A stretch of 34,306 nt of DNA from a virus, in IMG/VR virus record IMGVR_UViG_3300042542_004076, positions 1 through 34,306 of that record; one strand, written 5' to 3'. The position numbers were made by a program, and so were the translations under genes. Of this stretch, positions 1-7,382 are shown piece by piece. The notes beneath the pieces are model-generated. The model saw only the letters and a list, made by a program, of their open reading frames with translations. It did no database searches and had not been told where the DNA came from. Position 1 is the first letter of the stretch. Every line of letters begins with the position of its first letter.

Positions 1-732
1 AGTTGAAGTGATTAAGTTTGCGTGATGGAATGAATGACAGTGAATAAACTTCCCATCAACTACAAAACCCAACCTAACTGTTCCAACTCCCAACCATTCA
101 ATATCCATCCACAAAATTTGTGCTTTGCTGATATCTAATGTGACGCCAGATGGATTAAGGTGCCCAGGACCAAGCATCGTATCAATATTCCAATCTGCTT
201 GTGCTATCCTTGTTTCTGTTACAACTCCTGGAACATAAGTTCTTTCTACAAAATATAAATTACTTCCATCAAGTTCCAGATACATTCCATTATCTGCGCC
301 ATAATATCCTACTCTTTGACGAAGATTTGTTTTTGTTGGGTTGAATACAAACGTATTTAATACCTGTAATGATTTTCCTGGTTGATAAGAAAATACTTTT
401 GTGGTTTCTCTGATGATTGATGCGGTGCTTCCTACACCAACCGTCATATTAATCAAACCTTGTGCTGTTGAAAATCCAACTGTTGAACCAGTACCAACAA
501 CTAAACCACTCCAAAGATTATTATCTCTATATCTGTGCGAACTATCAAAAAGTGTTAATGGACTTGAAGTTCTTAAACGACCAAATGCATCGGTTGCTAT
601 TGGTGGAAATGTAACTGGAAATGGATTATCAATAGTAACTACTTCGCCATTCTTATTGGCAATCATATTGACTTCAAAAAGAGTTCTTTCTTGATTCAGA
701 AAGTCCTGTTCATTTTTATTAAATTGTGCCAT
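1..732 (-). CDS. Virion structural protein, partial (C-terminus beyond the left edge)
   Basis: The reading frame starts at the ATG ending at 732 and stays open for 244 codons to the window edge, so the C-terminus is missing. It opens MAQFNKNEQDFLNQE and continues through a region with TDAFGRLRTSSPLTLFDSSHRY and, near the edge, QILWMDIEWLGVGTVRLGF followed by a His-rich HCHSFHH stretch. I recall this arrangement from large structural proteins of T4-like cyanophages, but I know of no assigned role. It is the last gene here of the tightly packed late cluster: only three bases separate it from the stop of the 102-aa gene upstream. No membrane segment or signal peptide is visible. It is probably a virion surface or fibre-associated protein; that is inference from context and from the beta-rich, Gly/Thr/Ser-rich composition. 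Confidence 0.7.
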   Translation of the reverse strand, partial: MAQFNKNEQDFLNQERTLFEVNMIANKNGEVVTIDNPFPVTFPPIATDAFGRLRTSSPLTLFDSSHRYRDNNLWSGLVVGTGSTVGFSTAQGLINMTVGVGSTASIIRETTKVFSYQPGKSLQVLNTFVFNPTKTNLRQRVGYYGADNGMYLELDGSNLYFVERTYVPGVVTETRIAQADWNIDTMLGPGHLNPSGVTLDISKAQILWMDIEWLGVGTVRLGFVVDGKFIHCHSFHHANLITST

Positions 733-735
733 AAA

Positions 736-1044
736 TCAATCACTCCAAGATAATCTCTCTGGTCTGTATCGTTGTGCGTTTTTAATTCTTGAAGTATTTA
801 ACTGACTTGGATAAACATTATGAACGATTGCTCCGGGATATTCTCCCTGAAGTTGTTCGGCAAGTTCATTTTTATCCATCATTTTACCTTCAACTTCCAT
901 ACGATAAAGTCTTCCCTGCCAAACTACATCAGCAAGAAAAGACTCTTTAGTAGTTTCTGGTTGCGATGCATTCATATAAAGATTTCCGTTGAAATCACCA
1001 GCAATATTGATGCTTTCTGAAATAAACTGTTGAAATGATTTCAT
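736..1044 (-). CDS. Small probable internal head protein with T4-type capsid-targeting leader
   Basis: A 102-aa protein whose first ten residues, MKSFQQFISE, closely match the capsid-targeting sequence of T4 internal proteins (IPI and IPIII start MKTYQEFIAE, from memory). In T4 this leader directs proteins into the prohead core and is removed by the gp21 protease after an (I/L)-x-E motif. Here I-S-E at residues 8-10 offers exactly such a site. The remaining 92 residues are soluble and of mixed charge, with Trp and Arg near the end (RPERLSWSD), and I do not recognise them. The stop lies 3 nt before the next gene and the start follows the 623-aa gene by one base, so it is in the late operon beside the small terminase. 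Inference: it is packaged in the head and perhaps ejected with the DNA. The alternative is that the leader is a general cyanophage N-terminal motif with another role. Confidence 0.65.
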   Translation of the reverse strand: MKSFQQFISESINIAGDFNGNLYMNASQPETTKESFLADVVWQGRLYRMEVEGKMMDKNELAEQLQGEYPGAIVHNVYPSQLNTSRIKNAQRYRPERLSWSD

Positions 1045-1045
1045 T

Positions 1046-2917
1046 TTAGTTACAGTTCCAACGACGAAGTGCTTTATTGATTCTTGAATCTGGATCTCTT
1101 GCAGTTTTTGCAGAAGTGAGTTTATTCTTCATCCCAGACATACGACTACAAAAATTTTTACGACGACCTGCCCTTTTACCTGTTGGATTCTTTTCAGTTA
1201 CTGCCGTTTGAAGTTTTGAACCTGGATTCTCACGACGATAAGCATTCACTGCTTTTTGACTTAATCCATCAGTCTTGTCTTTACGATTGACTTTTTGCCA
1301 GTCTTCTGATAATCCAAAATCTGATCTCCAGTTTGAATATTCAACTAGATCATTTTCTGGTTCATAATGTGCAACTTGAGTAGTAGATTTTGCCTTTGCT
1401 AATGGAAGTTGGGGACCAGTTCTTTTTAGAAAAATTTCTTTTTCATTTGGATTATCTGTGCTTGTCCCTTTATTATATAATTTTTGAGTTTTTTGCAATC
1501 TTTTATGTGCTTCAGGATCGATAGGTGGCAGCATCTGCTCATCAACTCCCTGAAGTTTTCCTGCTTGTTTAAGTGCAGAAATTCTTTGAGTAGATGTCAT
1601 TTTATCCTTTCTATCTCTATCCATAATTTTTTTAACTGCAATATCAAATGGTTTTTTATCTGACATTGTACCGGTATTTGCAACCTGCTCTTTCATTTCA
1701 CCACTATCAACATAATCTGCCGCAGCATCAAGATAATCTGCTGCTTTGGTAATTTTTGATTGAACCCACGCTTCAATATTTCCCTCACCTTTCATTTTAT
1801 TACGAAGTCTCTTAGCAGCAGAGATAATTGTGGAAAGTTCTGATCTTGCCATTGAATGTTCATGATCATAAGATTCTGGAAAGTTTCCAGGATGTGGTGT
1901 ATTTGGTGTATATTTTTTGCCTAAAGTAACTGGTAAAGAATACATATCCCAGAATTTTGGTCCATACTTGCACTCTGAACGAGTCTCATCTTTTTGGCAT
2001 TTGGGGCAATATCTCATCATTGTTTGTTCCTCTTTTACTGGTACGCAATTAGGGACTATTTTTTTACCTTTCTTTTTCATACCTTCTTGCTTATATCCAT
2101 CCCAACAATCTTCTGACTTTGTTCCCCAGTTAGCAGCACCAACTTTACGACACTTAACCAGTGCTCCTGATGCATATGCACTTGGCCAAACATCATATCT
2201 AGACTTTACTTTACTATAGCAGGCATCTTTTTTACCACTACCTTTTCCTTTAATGTCTTTTTCTTCGTTCATTTTCTTTTCTGGTTTGTCGGTAGAAACA
2301 TAAGTTGGTTTTGATGCTCCAGACTTTGATTGTTGTTCTGGATCTGCCGCTTTTTTTCTTCTTGATGCAGAGCGTCTTTCTGCAGGAGTCATACTTGCTC
2401 TTTTTGCAGAAGAAACACATTTTGGAGTTCCTTCTCCAGGTTCATCACTCGCGCAAGTTCCTCCAGTTACAACATTTACCCATCCGGGTTTTCCTTCTTT
2501 TGATTTAGAATCTTGATACCACCTATGAAGATTTCCTTCTTTTACATCTTTAAATTTCTTGTGATGCTTTTTGGCATCTGCTTCCATTTTTTTCAAACGT
2601 GTATAATAATCTGGAATTTCATCAAGATGTTGAAGAGCAATGTCAGTAGCAAGATCCTTATCTTTTGTATGTTCATGCTCAATAGGAATTCCCATTTCGA
2701 GTTGCTTTTTTATAAAGGAAACTTCAAGACGATGTTTCTTTGCAATTTGCTCAACTGTTTTATGGGACTTTACTTCGTGCATTTCGTTAAATGAAGATTC
2801 TGACTTAGTTTTTTCACCTTTTTGTCTTTTTTTACGAGCAGCACAATGAGATTTCTGGGAAAATCCTTTGGGATTACTACAATCAATAGATTTTTTATAA
2901 TCCTTAGACCAACTCAT
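1046..2917 (-). CDS. 623-aa mosaic protein of basic and Cys-containing phage modules (DUF5661-like segment)
   Basis: A Lys/Arg-rich protein that reads as a string of short modules. Residues 10-31 hold a Cys-containing segment (IDCSNPKGFSQKSHCAARKKR). Residues about 52-112 resemble DUF5661 (IAKKHRLEV, HEHTKDKDLA, IALQHLDEIPDYYTRL). Residues about 144-208 are a basic module with C155 and C167 (GKPGWVNVV, ADPEQQSKSGASKPTYV). Residues 232-256 carry WPSAYASGALVKCR, and 271-291 CWDGYKQEGM to VPNCVPV. Residues 304-316 are a possible zinc ribbon (CPKC, then C316). Residues 353-404 are a helical stretch (HSMARSELSTI, AWVQSKITKAADYLDAAADY). Residues about 547-622 hold GLSQKAVNAYRRENPGSKL and RRKNFCSRMSGMK, ending RRWNCN. 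I recall each module, in other combinations, from marine phage proteins. No enzyme motif is visible. The basic character suggests nucleic-acid binding or head packaging; that is inference. Confidence 0.7.
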   Translation of the reverse strand: MSWSKDYKKSIDCSNPKGFSQKSHCAARKKRQKGEKTKSESSFNEMHEVKSHKTVEQIAKKHRLEVSFIKKQLEMGIPIEHEHTKDKDLATDIALQHLDEIPDYYTRLKKMEADAKKHHKKFKDVKEGNLHRWYQDSKSKEGKPGWVNVVTGGTCASDEPGEGTPKCVSSAKRASMTPAERRSASRRKKAADPEQQSKSGASKPTYVSTDKPEKKMNEEKDIKGKGSGKKDACYSKVKSRYDVWPSAYASGALVKCRKVGAANWGTKSEDCWDGYKQEGMKKKGKKIVPNCVPVKEEQTMMRYCPKCQKDETRSECKYGPKFWDMYSLPVTLGKKYTPNTPHPGNFPESYDHEHSMARSELSTIISAAKRLRNKMKGEGNIEAWVQSKITKAADYLDAAADYVDSGEMKEQVANTGTMSDKKPFDIAVKKIMDRDRKDKMTSTQRISALKQAGKLQGVDEQMLPPIDPEAHKRLQKTQKLYNKGTSTDNPNEKEIFLKRTGPQLPLAKAKSTTQVAHYEPENDLVEYSNWRSDFGLSEDWQKVNRKDKTDGLSQKAVNAYRRENPGSKLQTAVTEKNPTGKRAGRRKNFCSRMSGMKNKLTSAKTARDPDSRINKALRRWNCN

Positions 2918-2927
2918 AAAAATAAAA

Positions 2928-3353
2928 TTACTCTTTATTATTTAGAAAACCTTGCTTGAGTAATTTTGATAATTCCGAAGTCGATCCTACGAAGACCGCA
3001 GCATTATTTGTTACATTTGTTGTGGTTCTAGTACTATCTTCTTCAACTTCTTTTAATTTTTTCTGCAAATCAATGAGTTTATCTGTGACATCACCGACAC
3101 TTTTAATAAGTTGACCTGCAACTTCATATGCTCTTGGAGATCCACCTTCCCCCGCAAGTTCCATAATTCCATTAATTGCCTCTTGACCCTTTTCAATTAA
3201 TGAATATAAATTTGAGCGAGTATACTCATAATCTTTTTTAATATCATCTGACTTAACAGATGTGATACTTAAGTCATCTTTTATTTGTTCCACTTCAACA
3301 ATTTTACTTTCAATATTGAAAGCAGAATCCAAGTTATCATAACTAGTTGTCAT
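2928..3353 (-). CDS. 16: Small terminase subunit gp16
   Basis: A 141-aa protein matching the T4 gp16 pattern: an acidic N-terminus, then DYEYTRSNLYSLIEKGQEAI (residues about 41-60, aligning with [20 protein letters not shown] of T4), a central helical pair with SPRAYEVAGQLIKSVGDVTDKLIDL, and near the end NNAAVFVGSTSELSKLL, equivalent to NATVFMGSPTELMDEI of T4. Small terminases form an oligomeric ring that recognises phage DNA and regulates the large terminase gp17 during headful packaging. The central helices fit the oligomerisation core. It lies directly downstream of gp15 (6-nt gap), as in T4. The usual next gene, gp17, is not here; three other genes follow, so gp17 must lie beyond the left edge or elsewhere. 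Length is slightly below the 164 aa of T4. Confidence 0.88.
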   Translation of the reverse strand: MTTSYDNLDSAFNIESKIVEVEQIKDDLSITSVKSDDIKKDYEYTRSNLYSLIEKGQEAINGIMELAGEGGSPRAYEVAGQLIKSVGDVTDKLIDLQKKLKEVEEDSTRTTTNVTNNAAVFVGSTSELSKLLKQGFLNNKE

Positions 3354-3359
3354 AATGTT

Positions 3360-4157
3360 TTAAATATCCTTTTGTAGAGTAGGACTATATTCTTTGCCAT
3401 CAAAGAACATTTCTATTGATTCATTAAATCCAAAATCTTCGTATGGTTCGGCATCAATAGGATCTGGAACAACAGTATATCTCATTTCCCTCTTTGCAGT
3501 TGTAGTATCAGTATCTGCATAATAATCTACTTGAACCTTGCGTATTAAACCATCTGTAGTGTCCGCAATAGGACCAAACAAATATGTCTTTGCCGTAAAA
3601 TTAAAAGTATAAATTAAAACTCTTCTTGTAGAGAAATCTCCCTCATAATCGTCAGTAAATGATGTACTATCTAAAACGATGGGGATATCTCTCTTTTCTC
3701 CAATGGAATCTATAAAATCAACAGTCAAATTGAATGCAGGTTGGAAAAAAGGTAAGATTTGCTCAACTACCTGTAATGCATCATCTTGTATCTTCGTCAT
3801 CAAATTTAATTGAAATCCTATATTGTATGGAACTGGAAGATAAACTTTTTTTAATTTAGTTCCATCAAGTGTTTTGAATGATTGAGTTATATTTGATTTT
3901 CTTGTTGGATCATATTGGATGGTCGTCATTTCAAACGCCATTCTAGGTAAAGTCATTGCTATTGGCTTATTTAATTCTGGTTGCTGCTCAATTCTGGCCA
4001 AGAATTTTTGAATCGGACCATAAGCAAGAGGGACTTTTATCTCACTAATGGTCACATCAGAAGAATTCATATGCCTTATATGAATATTATTAAATAATGT
4101 GCCAAAAGCAATAACAGTCTTTCTTATTATTTCGTGGTAAAAATAAGTTCCTAGCAT
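3360..4157 (-). CDS. 15: Tail sheath stabiliser / tail completion protein gp15
   Basis: A 265-aa protein, close to the 272 aa of T4 gp15. It starts MLGTYFYHEIIRKTVIAFGTLFNNI, mirroring the T4 start (MFGYFYNSSFRRYATLMGDLFSNI). The hallmark central segment DDALQVVEQILPFFQPAFN (residues about 127-145) parallels DDMFQIVEQILPYFQPHFN of T4. Further on, FSTRRVLIYTFNFTAKTYLFGP and GLIRKVQVDYYAD match the conserved C-terminal half. In T4, gp15 forms a hexamer that caps the completed tail and provides the surface for head joining. The start codon overlaps the gp14 stop by one base (TGATG), which suggests translational coupling with the neck genes. Confidence 0.9.
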   Translation of the reverse strand: MLGTYFYHEIIRKTVIAFGTLFNNIHIRHMNSSDVTISEIKVPLAYGPIQKFLARIEQQPELNKPIAMTLPRMAFEMTTIQYDPTRKSNITQSFKTLDGTKLKKVYLPVPYNIGFQLNLMTKIQDDALQVVEQILPFFQPAFNLTVDFIDSIGEKRDIPIVLDSTSFTDDYEGDFSTRRVLIYTFNFTAKTYLFGPIADTTDGLIRKVQVDYYADTDTTTAKREMRYTVVPDPIDAEPYEDFGFNESIEMFFDGKEYSPTLQKDI

Positions 4158-5557
4158 CAGTAAGTACCAAATGGATTTGATTCTGAAAAATCTATAATTT
4201 GATCAGCTTCTTCTTCAATTGTTTTGTTCTCACTATATTTATCATAATTATTAAATGAATCATATGATTCTACAGCATAAGATGCGTTTGATTCCAATCC
4301 TGTAATAACTTCTCCAGGATAAAATCCTTTTACACTAACATCATCTATAATTGAAACTTTTAAAGTTTTAGTATCCAAATTCCAAGATTTAACTCTAGCC
4401 TTAGTTCCTGATCTAGATCCTAATATATTTTCATTAAATTTGAAATTAGTGACAGATGTATCAATCCCGGAAATAGATGGCGGTGATATAAAAATAGCCG
4501 GACTTGAATTATACCCCTTTCCGGCATTTGATAATAATATTGTCTCAACTCTTCCTGTAGTCGATATTGATGCTATTCCAACAGCGGTTACGCCAGTACC
4601 CAAAGAAGGTGAAGAAAATAAAATCAAAGGTTTTGATATATATCCAGAACCTTTATTAATCATAGTTATATTTGTAATACCACTCCGAACAGTTTCTATA
4701 GAACATGTCGCTGAAGCACCAACACCGCCTCCACCAGTTATTGAAATTGTGGGTGCTACAGTATATCCAGAACCAGGTCTAACTATTAATATTTCTTTAA
4801 TTGATCTAAAGGATCCAAATGATGATGTAATTGCAACTGCAGATGCATTAGTTCCACCAAAAGGTGCCGAAGATATGGATACAATTGGTGCAGAAGTATA
4901 ATTATATCCATCATTGTTTAAATAAATTTTATCAACATATCCAGTTCCTATAGATGCAGAAGCAGATGCAGGTTCTCCAGATCTAGTTAATCGCATTGTT
5001 ACAATATATCCCTCACCCTCAATTTGACTATCAATTTCATTAATTGTGGTATCTAATACTTCGTCCTCATATTCGAATAATTCACATTTTAATTGATATA
5101 CATAAAGTTTTCCAAGTTGATAGAATGGATCTTCATGTTCTATAAATTTAACTTCAAATAATCTTTGTCCCAATGGAAAATATACTAGATCACCCTCTCT
5201 TGGTCTTGATTGTAGTTCTATTTCTGGATCATTTTCATCTAAAAATGGAGAAATAAAATCTTCGTATCTTTCTCTAGAAATTACTAAATTAATTTCATCT
5301 TTTAGACTAACTCCAAATTTAGTTAATAAATCACCTTGCCCAGTATATCCATCATAATTATTTAAATACGCTTCTATTGCAAAGTTATCATTAAATTTTG
5401 ATGATGAAATTTCTTTTAATATTGTTTCCTTTCTTACAAATTTTCTTGGAATATAAATTACTTCTATTCCATAAAATTTCAATTGCTCATTAATCAACTC
5501 TTGAATGAGTCTTTGTTCATTTGGTGATCCTTGTAAAAAAAATGGATTAAGTGCCAT
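4157..5557 (-). CDS. 14: Neck protein gp14, enlarged by an inserted beta-repeat block
   Basis: The N-terminal half (MALNPFFLQGSPNEQRLIQELI, KFYGIEVIYIPRKFV, FGVSLKDEINLVISRERYEDF) and the C-terminal tail (EEEADQIIDFSESNPFGTY) are typical of the T4-family neck protein gp14, which helps gp13 make the head-tail connection. At 466 aa it is far longer than the 256 aa of T4. The excess is an insertion at residues about 205-345 with four GxGY-type repeats (NDGYNYTSAP, PGSGYTVAP, KGSGYISKP, AGKGYNSSP), each followed by a short beta-rich segment. A second module at about 350-425 has the pattern SGTKARVKSW to FYPGEVITGLES. The same repeat appears in the neighbouring gp8, gp7-type and DUF4815 proteins. 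Inference: the insertion decorates the neck surface without disturbing the core. The start overlaps the gp13 stop by one base. Confidence 0.88.
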   Translation of the reverse strand: MALNPFFLQGSPNEQRLIQELINEQLKFYGIEVIYIPRKFVRKETILKEISSSKFNDNFAIEAYLNNYDGYTGQGDLLTKFGVSLKDEINLVISRERYEDFISPFLDENDPEIELQSRPREGDLVYFPLGQRLFEVKFIEHEDPFYQLGKLYVYQLKCELFEYEDEVLDTTINEIDSQIEGEGYIVTMRLTRSGEPASASASIGTGYVDKIYLNNDGYNYTSAPIVSISSAPFGGTNASAVAITSSFGSFRSIKEILIVRPGSGYTVAPTISITGGGGVGASATCSIETVRSGITNITMINKGSGYISKPLILFSSPSLGTGVTAVGIASISTTGRVETILLSNAGKGYNSSPAIFISPPSISGIDTSVTNFKFNENILGSRSGTKARVKSWNLDTKTLKVSIIDDVSVKGFYPGEVITGLESNASYAVESYDSFNNYDKYSENKTIEEEADQIIDFSESNPFGTY

Positions 5558-6402
5558 TATCCGATAAAGTCGTAAGGTGGAAGTTCATAATCCATTGACA
5601 TTCTTTGCCTAATAAGTTCTAATTCTTTTTCAGCATCTTCATATAATTCTCTACCATTCAATTCAACTCCTCCTGGCAATTTAACACCTCTAAATTTAGA
5701 ACTTAAATTTGCTCCCCATTGACGTTTCATGAGAGCAGTTAAATATCTCTTTAAAAAACTATCATTATAGACTTTTGTAAATTCATTTGGATTTAAAAGT
5801 CTATAACAATCAATAACTATAAATGTATCTTTAGATTTTGCTCCCCAATCTATATCCAAGTATAATCTATTTTGTCTTTTATTAAATCTAATTTGTTTAT
5901 CTGGGGAAAGAAGAAAATCAATATCTTCAAGATATGTTTTAACCATAGCATATTGTAAAAGTTCTACAGAATTAAAATAATAAAGATCATTTAAAAATAA
6001 TTGATATTTTATACTCCACATTCCACCAGAAATGGAACTAGTATCAAATTTAAAGATCTTTTCAATTCCTATTACCGAATCAGGAACTTGAATAAAATTA
6101 GAATTTTCATAAAAATTAAATCCAACTGTTCCTATTCCTGAAATATTCGCGTTTGCAGTTGTAGTTACAATTCCAGTTCCATTAGAATATTTTGCCTTAC
6201 CTCTATCTATATCATCTTGTGTGATTTTGTACTTTAAGTACATTCTTTCTACACCATCAAAATGTCTTTCATTAAAGTATTGAAGAGCATCATCAACTAA
6301 ATCATCAATTTGTTCATCTGCTAAATTAATTTCCAATATTGGATGTCCAAGTTTTCTTAGACAATAATCAATCAATTCTTGTCTACTTGCGGGTTTTGCC
6401 AT
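5557..6402 (-). CDS. 13: Neck protein gp13
   Basis: A 281-aa protein with the family's conserved start RQELIDYCLRKLGHPILEINLA and IDDLVDDALQYFNERHFDG (residues about 7-51), and the conserved C-terminal half PNEFTKVYNDSFLKRYLTAL, KRQWGANLSSKFRGVKLPGG and LPPYDFIG. T4 gp13 (309 aa) joins gp14 at the head vertex after DNA packaging and makes the connector ready for tail attachment. Length and order (145-aa protein, gp13, gp14, gp15) agree with the T4 order wac, 13, 14, 15. Both junctions are one-base TAATG overlaps. No repeat insertion is seen here, unlike in gp14. Confidence 0.9.
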   Translation of the reverse strand: MAKPASRQELIDYCLRKLGHPILEINLADEQIDDLVDDALQYFNERHFDGVERMYLKYKITQDDIDRGKAKYSNGTGIVTTTANANISGIGTVGFNFYENSNFIQVPDSVIGIEKIFKFDTSSISGGMWSIKYQLFLNDLYYFNSVELLQYAMVKTYLEDIDFLLSPDKQIRFNKRQNRLYLDIDWGAKSKDTFIVIDCYRLLNPNEFTKVYNDSFLKRYLTALMKRQWGANLSSKFRGVKLPGGVELNGRELYEDAEKELELIRQRMSMDYELPPYDFIG

Positions 6403-6839
6403 TAGTAAGAACCTCCATCTATTGTACTAGACCAGGATGGTATGCCAGAATTGTTTGTTGTAAATAATGAATTGGTATAATCAATTCCATTTTGGGGACT
6501 TTGAGTTGAAGTTAATAATCCAGAATTGTTAAAATAAGCTACACCATTTGCATAATAATTATTATAGTATAATCCACCAACAAAACTAGCAATTCCAGAT
6601 ATTAATAAATTTCCTGATGAAAAAATATTAGACGCATAAAAATTTTGAGCATAAGTGTCATATCTAAATGTTGATAATCCATTAAAAGTTGATACACCAC
6701 TTACAGTAAGAGATGTTACTGAGGCTATTCCACCAATCACATTATCTGCAATTTGTGCTCTTCCTCCAGAAGATCCAGAAATACTACTAACAACTTTAAT
6801 CGCGTTTTGTTGCCCTACCCTAACTTTAATGTCTGCCAT
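6402..6839 (-). CDS. 145-aa structural protein in the whisker (wac) position, short fibre-like
   Basis: Starts MADIKVRVGQQNAIKVVSSI, an N-terminus I recall from cyanophage fibre-like proteins. It then runs through GGIASVTSLTVSGVSTFNGLS and YASNIFSSGNLLISGIASFVGG, a Ser/Gly/Val-rich pattern of short beta strands typical of trimeric fibre shafts, and ends SWSSTIDGGSY. No T4 fibritin (wac) sequence match is evident, but it occupies the wac position directly before gp13. Inference: it is a short fibre or collar decoration with a conserved attachment N-terminus. The shaft is only about 100 residues and there is no obvious receptor-binding tip. It shares one base with each neighbouring gene, so it is probably translationally coupled to them. 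Confidence 0.6.
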   Translation of the reverse strand: MADIKVRVGQQNAIKVVSSISGSSGGRAQIADNVIGGIASVTSLTVSGVSTFNGLSTFRYDTYAQNFYASNIFSSGNLLISGIASFVGGLYYNNYYANGVAYFNNSGLLTSTQSPQNGIDYTNSLFTTNNSGIPSWSSTIDGGSY

Positions 6840-7183
6840 TAATAAGTAGCTCCTTCTCTTACAATAACCATTCCTTCAATTACTCTATTCTTAATATTAT
6901 TAAGATCAGTAATTACTACATCATATATGTATCTTCCTGGTTTAATAGTTGAAGTTTGTACTGAAGTCAATGACAGTGTAAGTTTTCCGGAAGTTGCTGG
7001 ATAATTTATTGCAACATCAAATTCTATTGATGCTGTACTGCCAGACCATTTCCTCATTTTTGATTCTGCAGTATATGAAGTTAAATTAAAAGCTGAATTA
7101 GTATCTGCTCCTTGTAGAGTAAAAGTCTGACTAAAATCAGATCCAATGTTAATTATTATATTACTAACATATACTGCTGCCAT
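6839..7183 (-). CDS. 114-aa beta-sandwich-like structural protein
   Basis: A small soluble protein with alternating beta segments: IIINIGSDFSQTFTLQ, NLTSYTAESKMRKWSGSTASIEF, GKLTLSLTSVQTSTIKPGRYIYDVVIT and NRVIEGMVIVREGATY. The pattern of an initial 'GSDFSQTFTL', a middle 'MRKW' and a final 'GRYIYDVVIT ... EGMVIVREG' resembles small cyanophage virion proteins, and loosely the BppU-type N-terminal domain of baseplate proteins. It heads the chain of one-base-overlapping genes that leads to gp15. A possible late promoter and an AGGA-type ribosome site lie just upstream. The exact role is unknown; a head-tail or baseplate accessory is likely from its position. Confidence 0.6.
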   Translation of the reverse strand: MAAVYVSNIIINIGSDFSQTFTLQGADTNSAFNLTSYTAESKMRKWSGSTASIEFDVAINYPATSGKLTLSLTSVQTSTIKPGRYIYDVVITDLNNIKNRVIEGMVIVREGATY

Positions 7184-7207
7184 TTATTTAAAACAGTAGT
7201 CCTGAAT

Positions 7208-7215
7208 TATTTATG
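7208..7215 (-). promoter_or_regulatory. Possible T4-type late promoter box CATAAATA before the 114-aa gene
   Basis: On the minus strand this reads CATAAATA, one base from the T4 late consensus TATAAATA. It lies 25 bases upstream of the start at 7183, in the 37-nt gap between the 53-aa gene and the neck gene chain. AGGAC further down may be the ribosome site. In such AT-rich DNA a one-mismatch box is weak evidence; its place in the only real gap of this stretch is the main support. Confidence 0.35.
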
Positions 7216-7220
7216 TTATA

Positions 7221-7382
7221 TTATATGGTTATCAAAACTTCTTGTTGCTTCAAATATAGTTTACAATATAATTTTGCAAACTGTTTTAATTCTTCTTGAT
7301 CTAATTTATCGATAATCCTAACATGTTTTTCATATTCAAATAATTTATCAAAAGATTCCAATTTAATTTCTTCTGGATTCAT
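7221..7382 (-). CDS. 53-aa conserved-looking small protein
   Basis: Reading from the ATG at 7382 gives MNPEEIKLESFDKLFEYEKH, then VRIIDKLDQEELKQFAKLYC, KLYLKQQEVLITI and a TAA stop. The composition is almost wholly helical and charged (probable helical hairpin). A good ribosome site (AAAGGA, 8 nt before the ATG) supports expression. The start lies 20 nt inside the end of the 69-aa gene, so the two are probably translationally coupled. I recall similar proteins of about 50 aa from other cyanomyoviruses in the same setting after the DUF4815-type gene. No function is known to me. An assembly chaperone or small virion component is possible. Confidence 0.6.
   Translation of the reverse strand: MNPEEIKLESFDKLFEYEKHVRIIDKLDQEELKQFAKLYCKLYLKQQEVLITI

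Noticed and set aside
4440-4901. Plus-strand 153-aa frame within gp14
   Set aside because: It lies opposite the repeat block of gp14; the Pro/Val/Ile pattern is the complement of the Gly/Ser/Asn-rich repeats.
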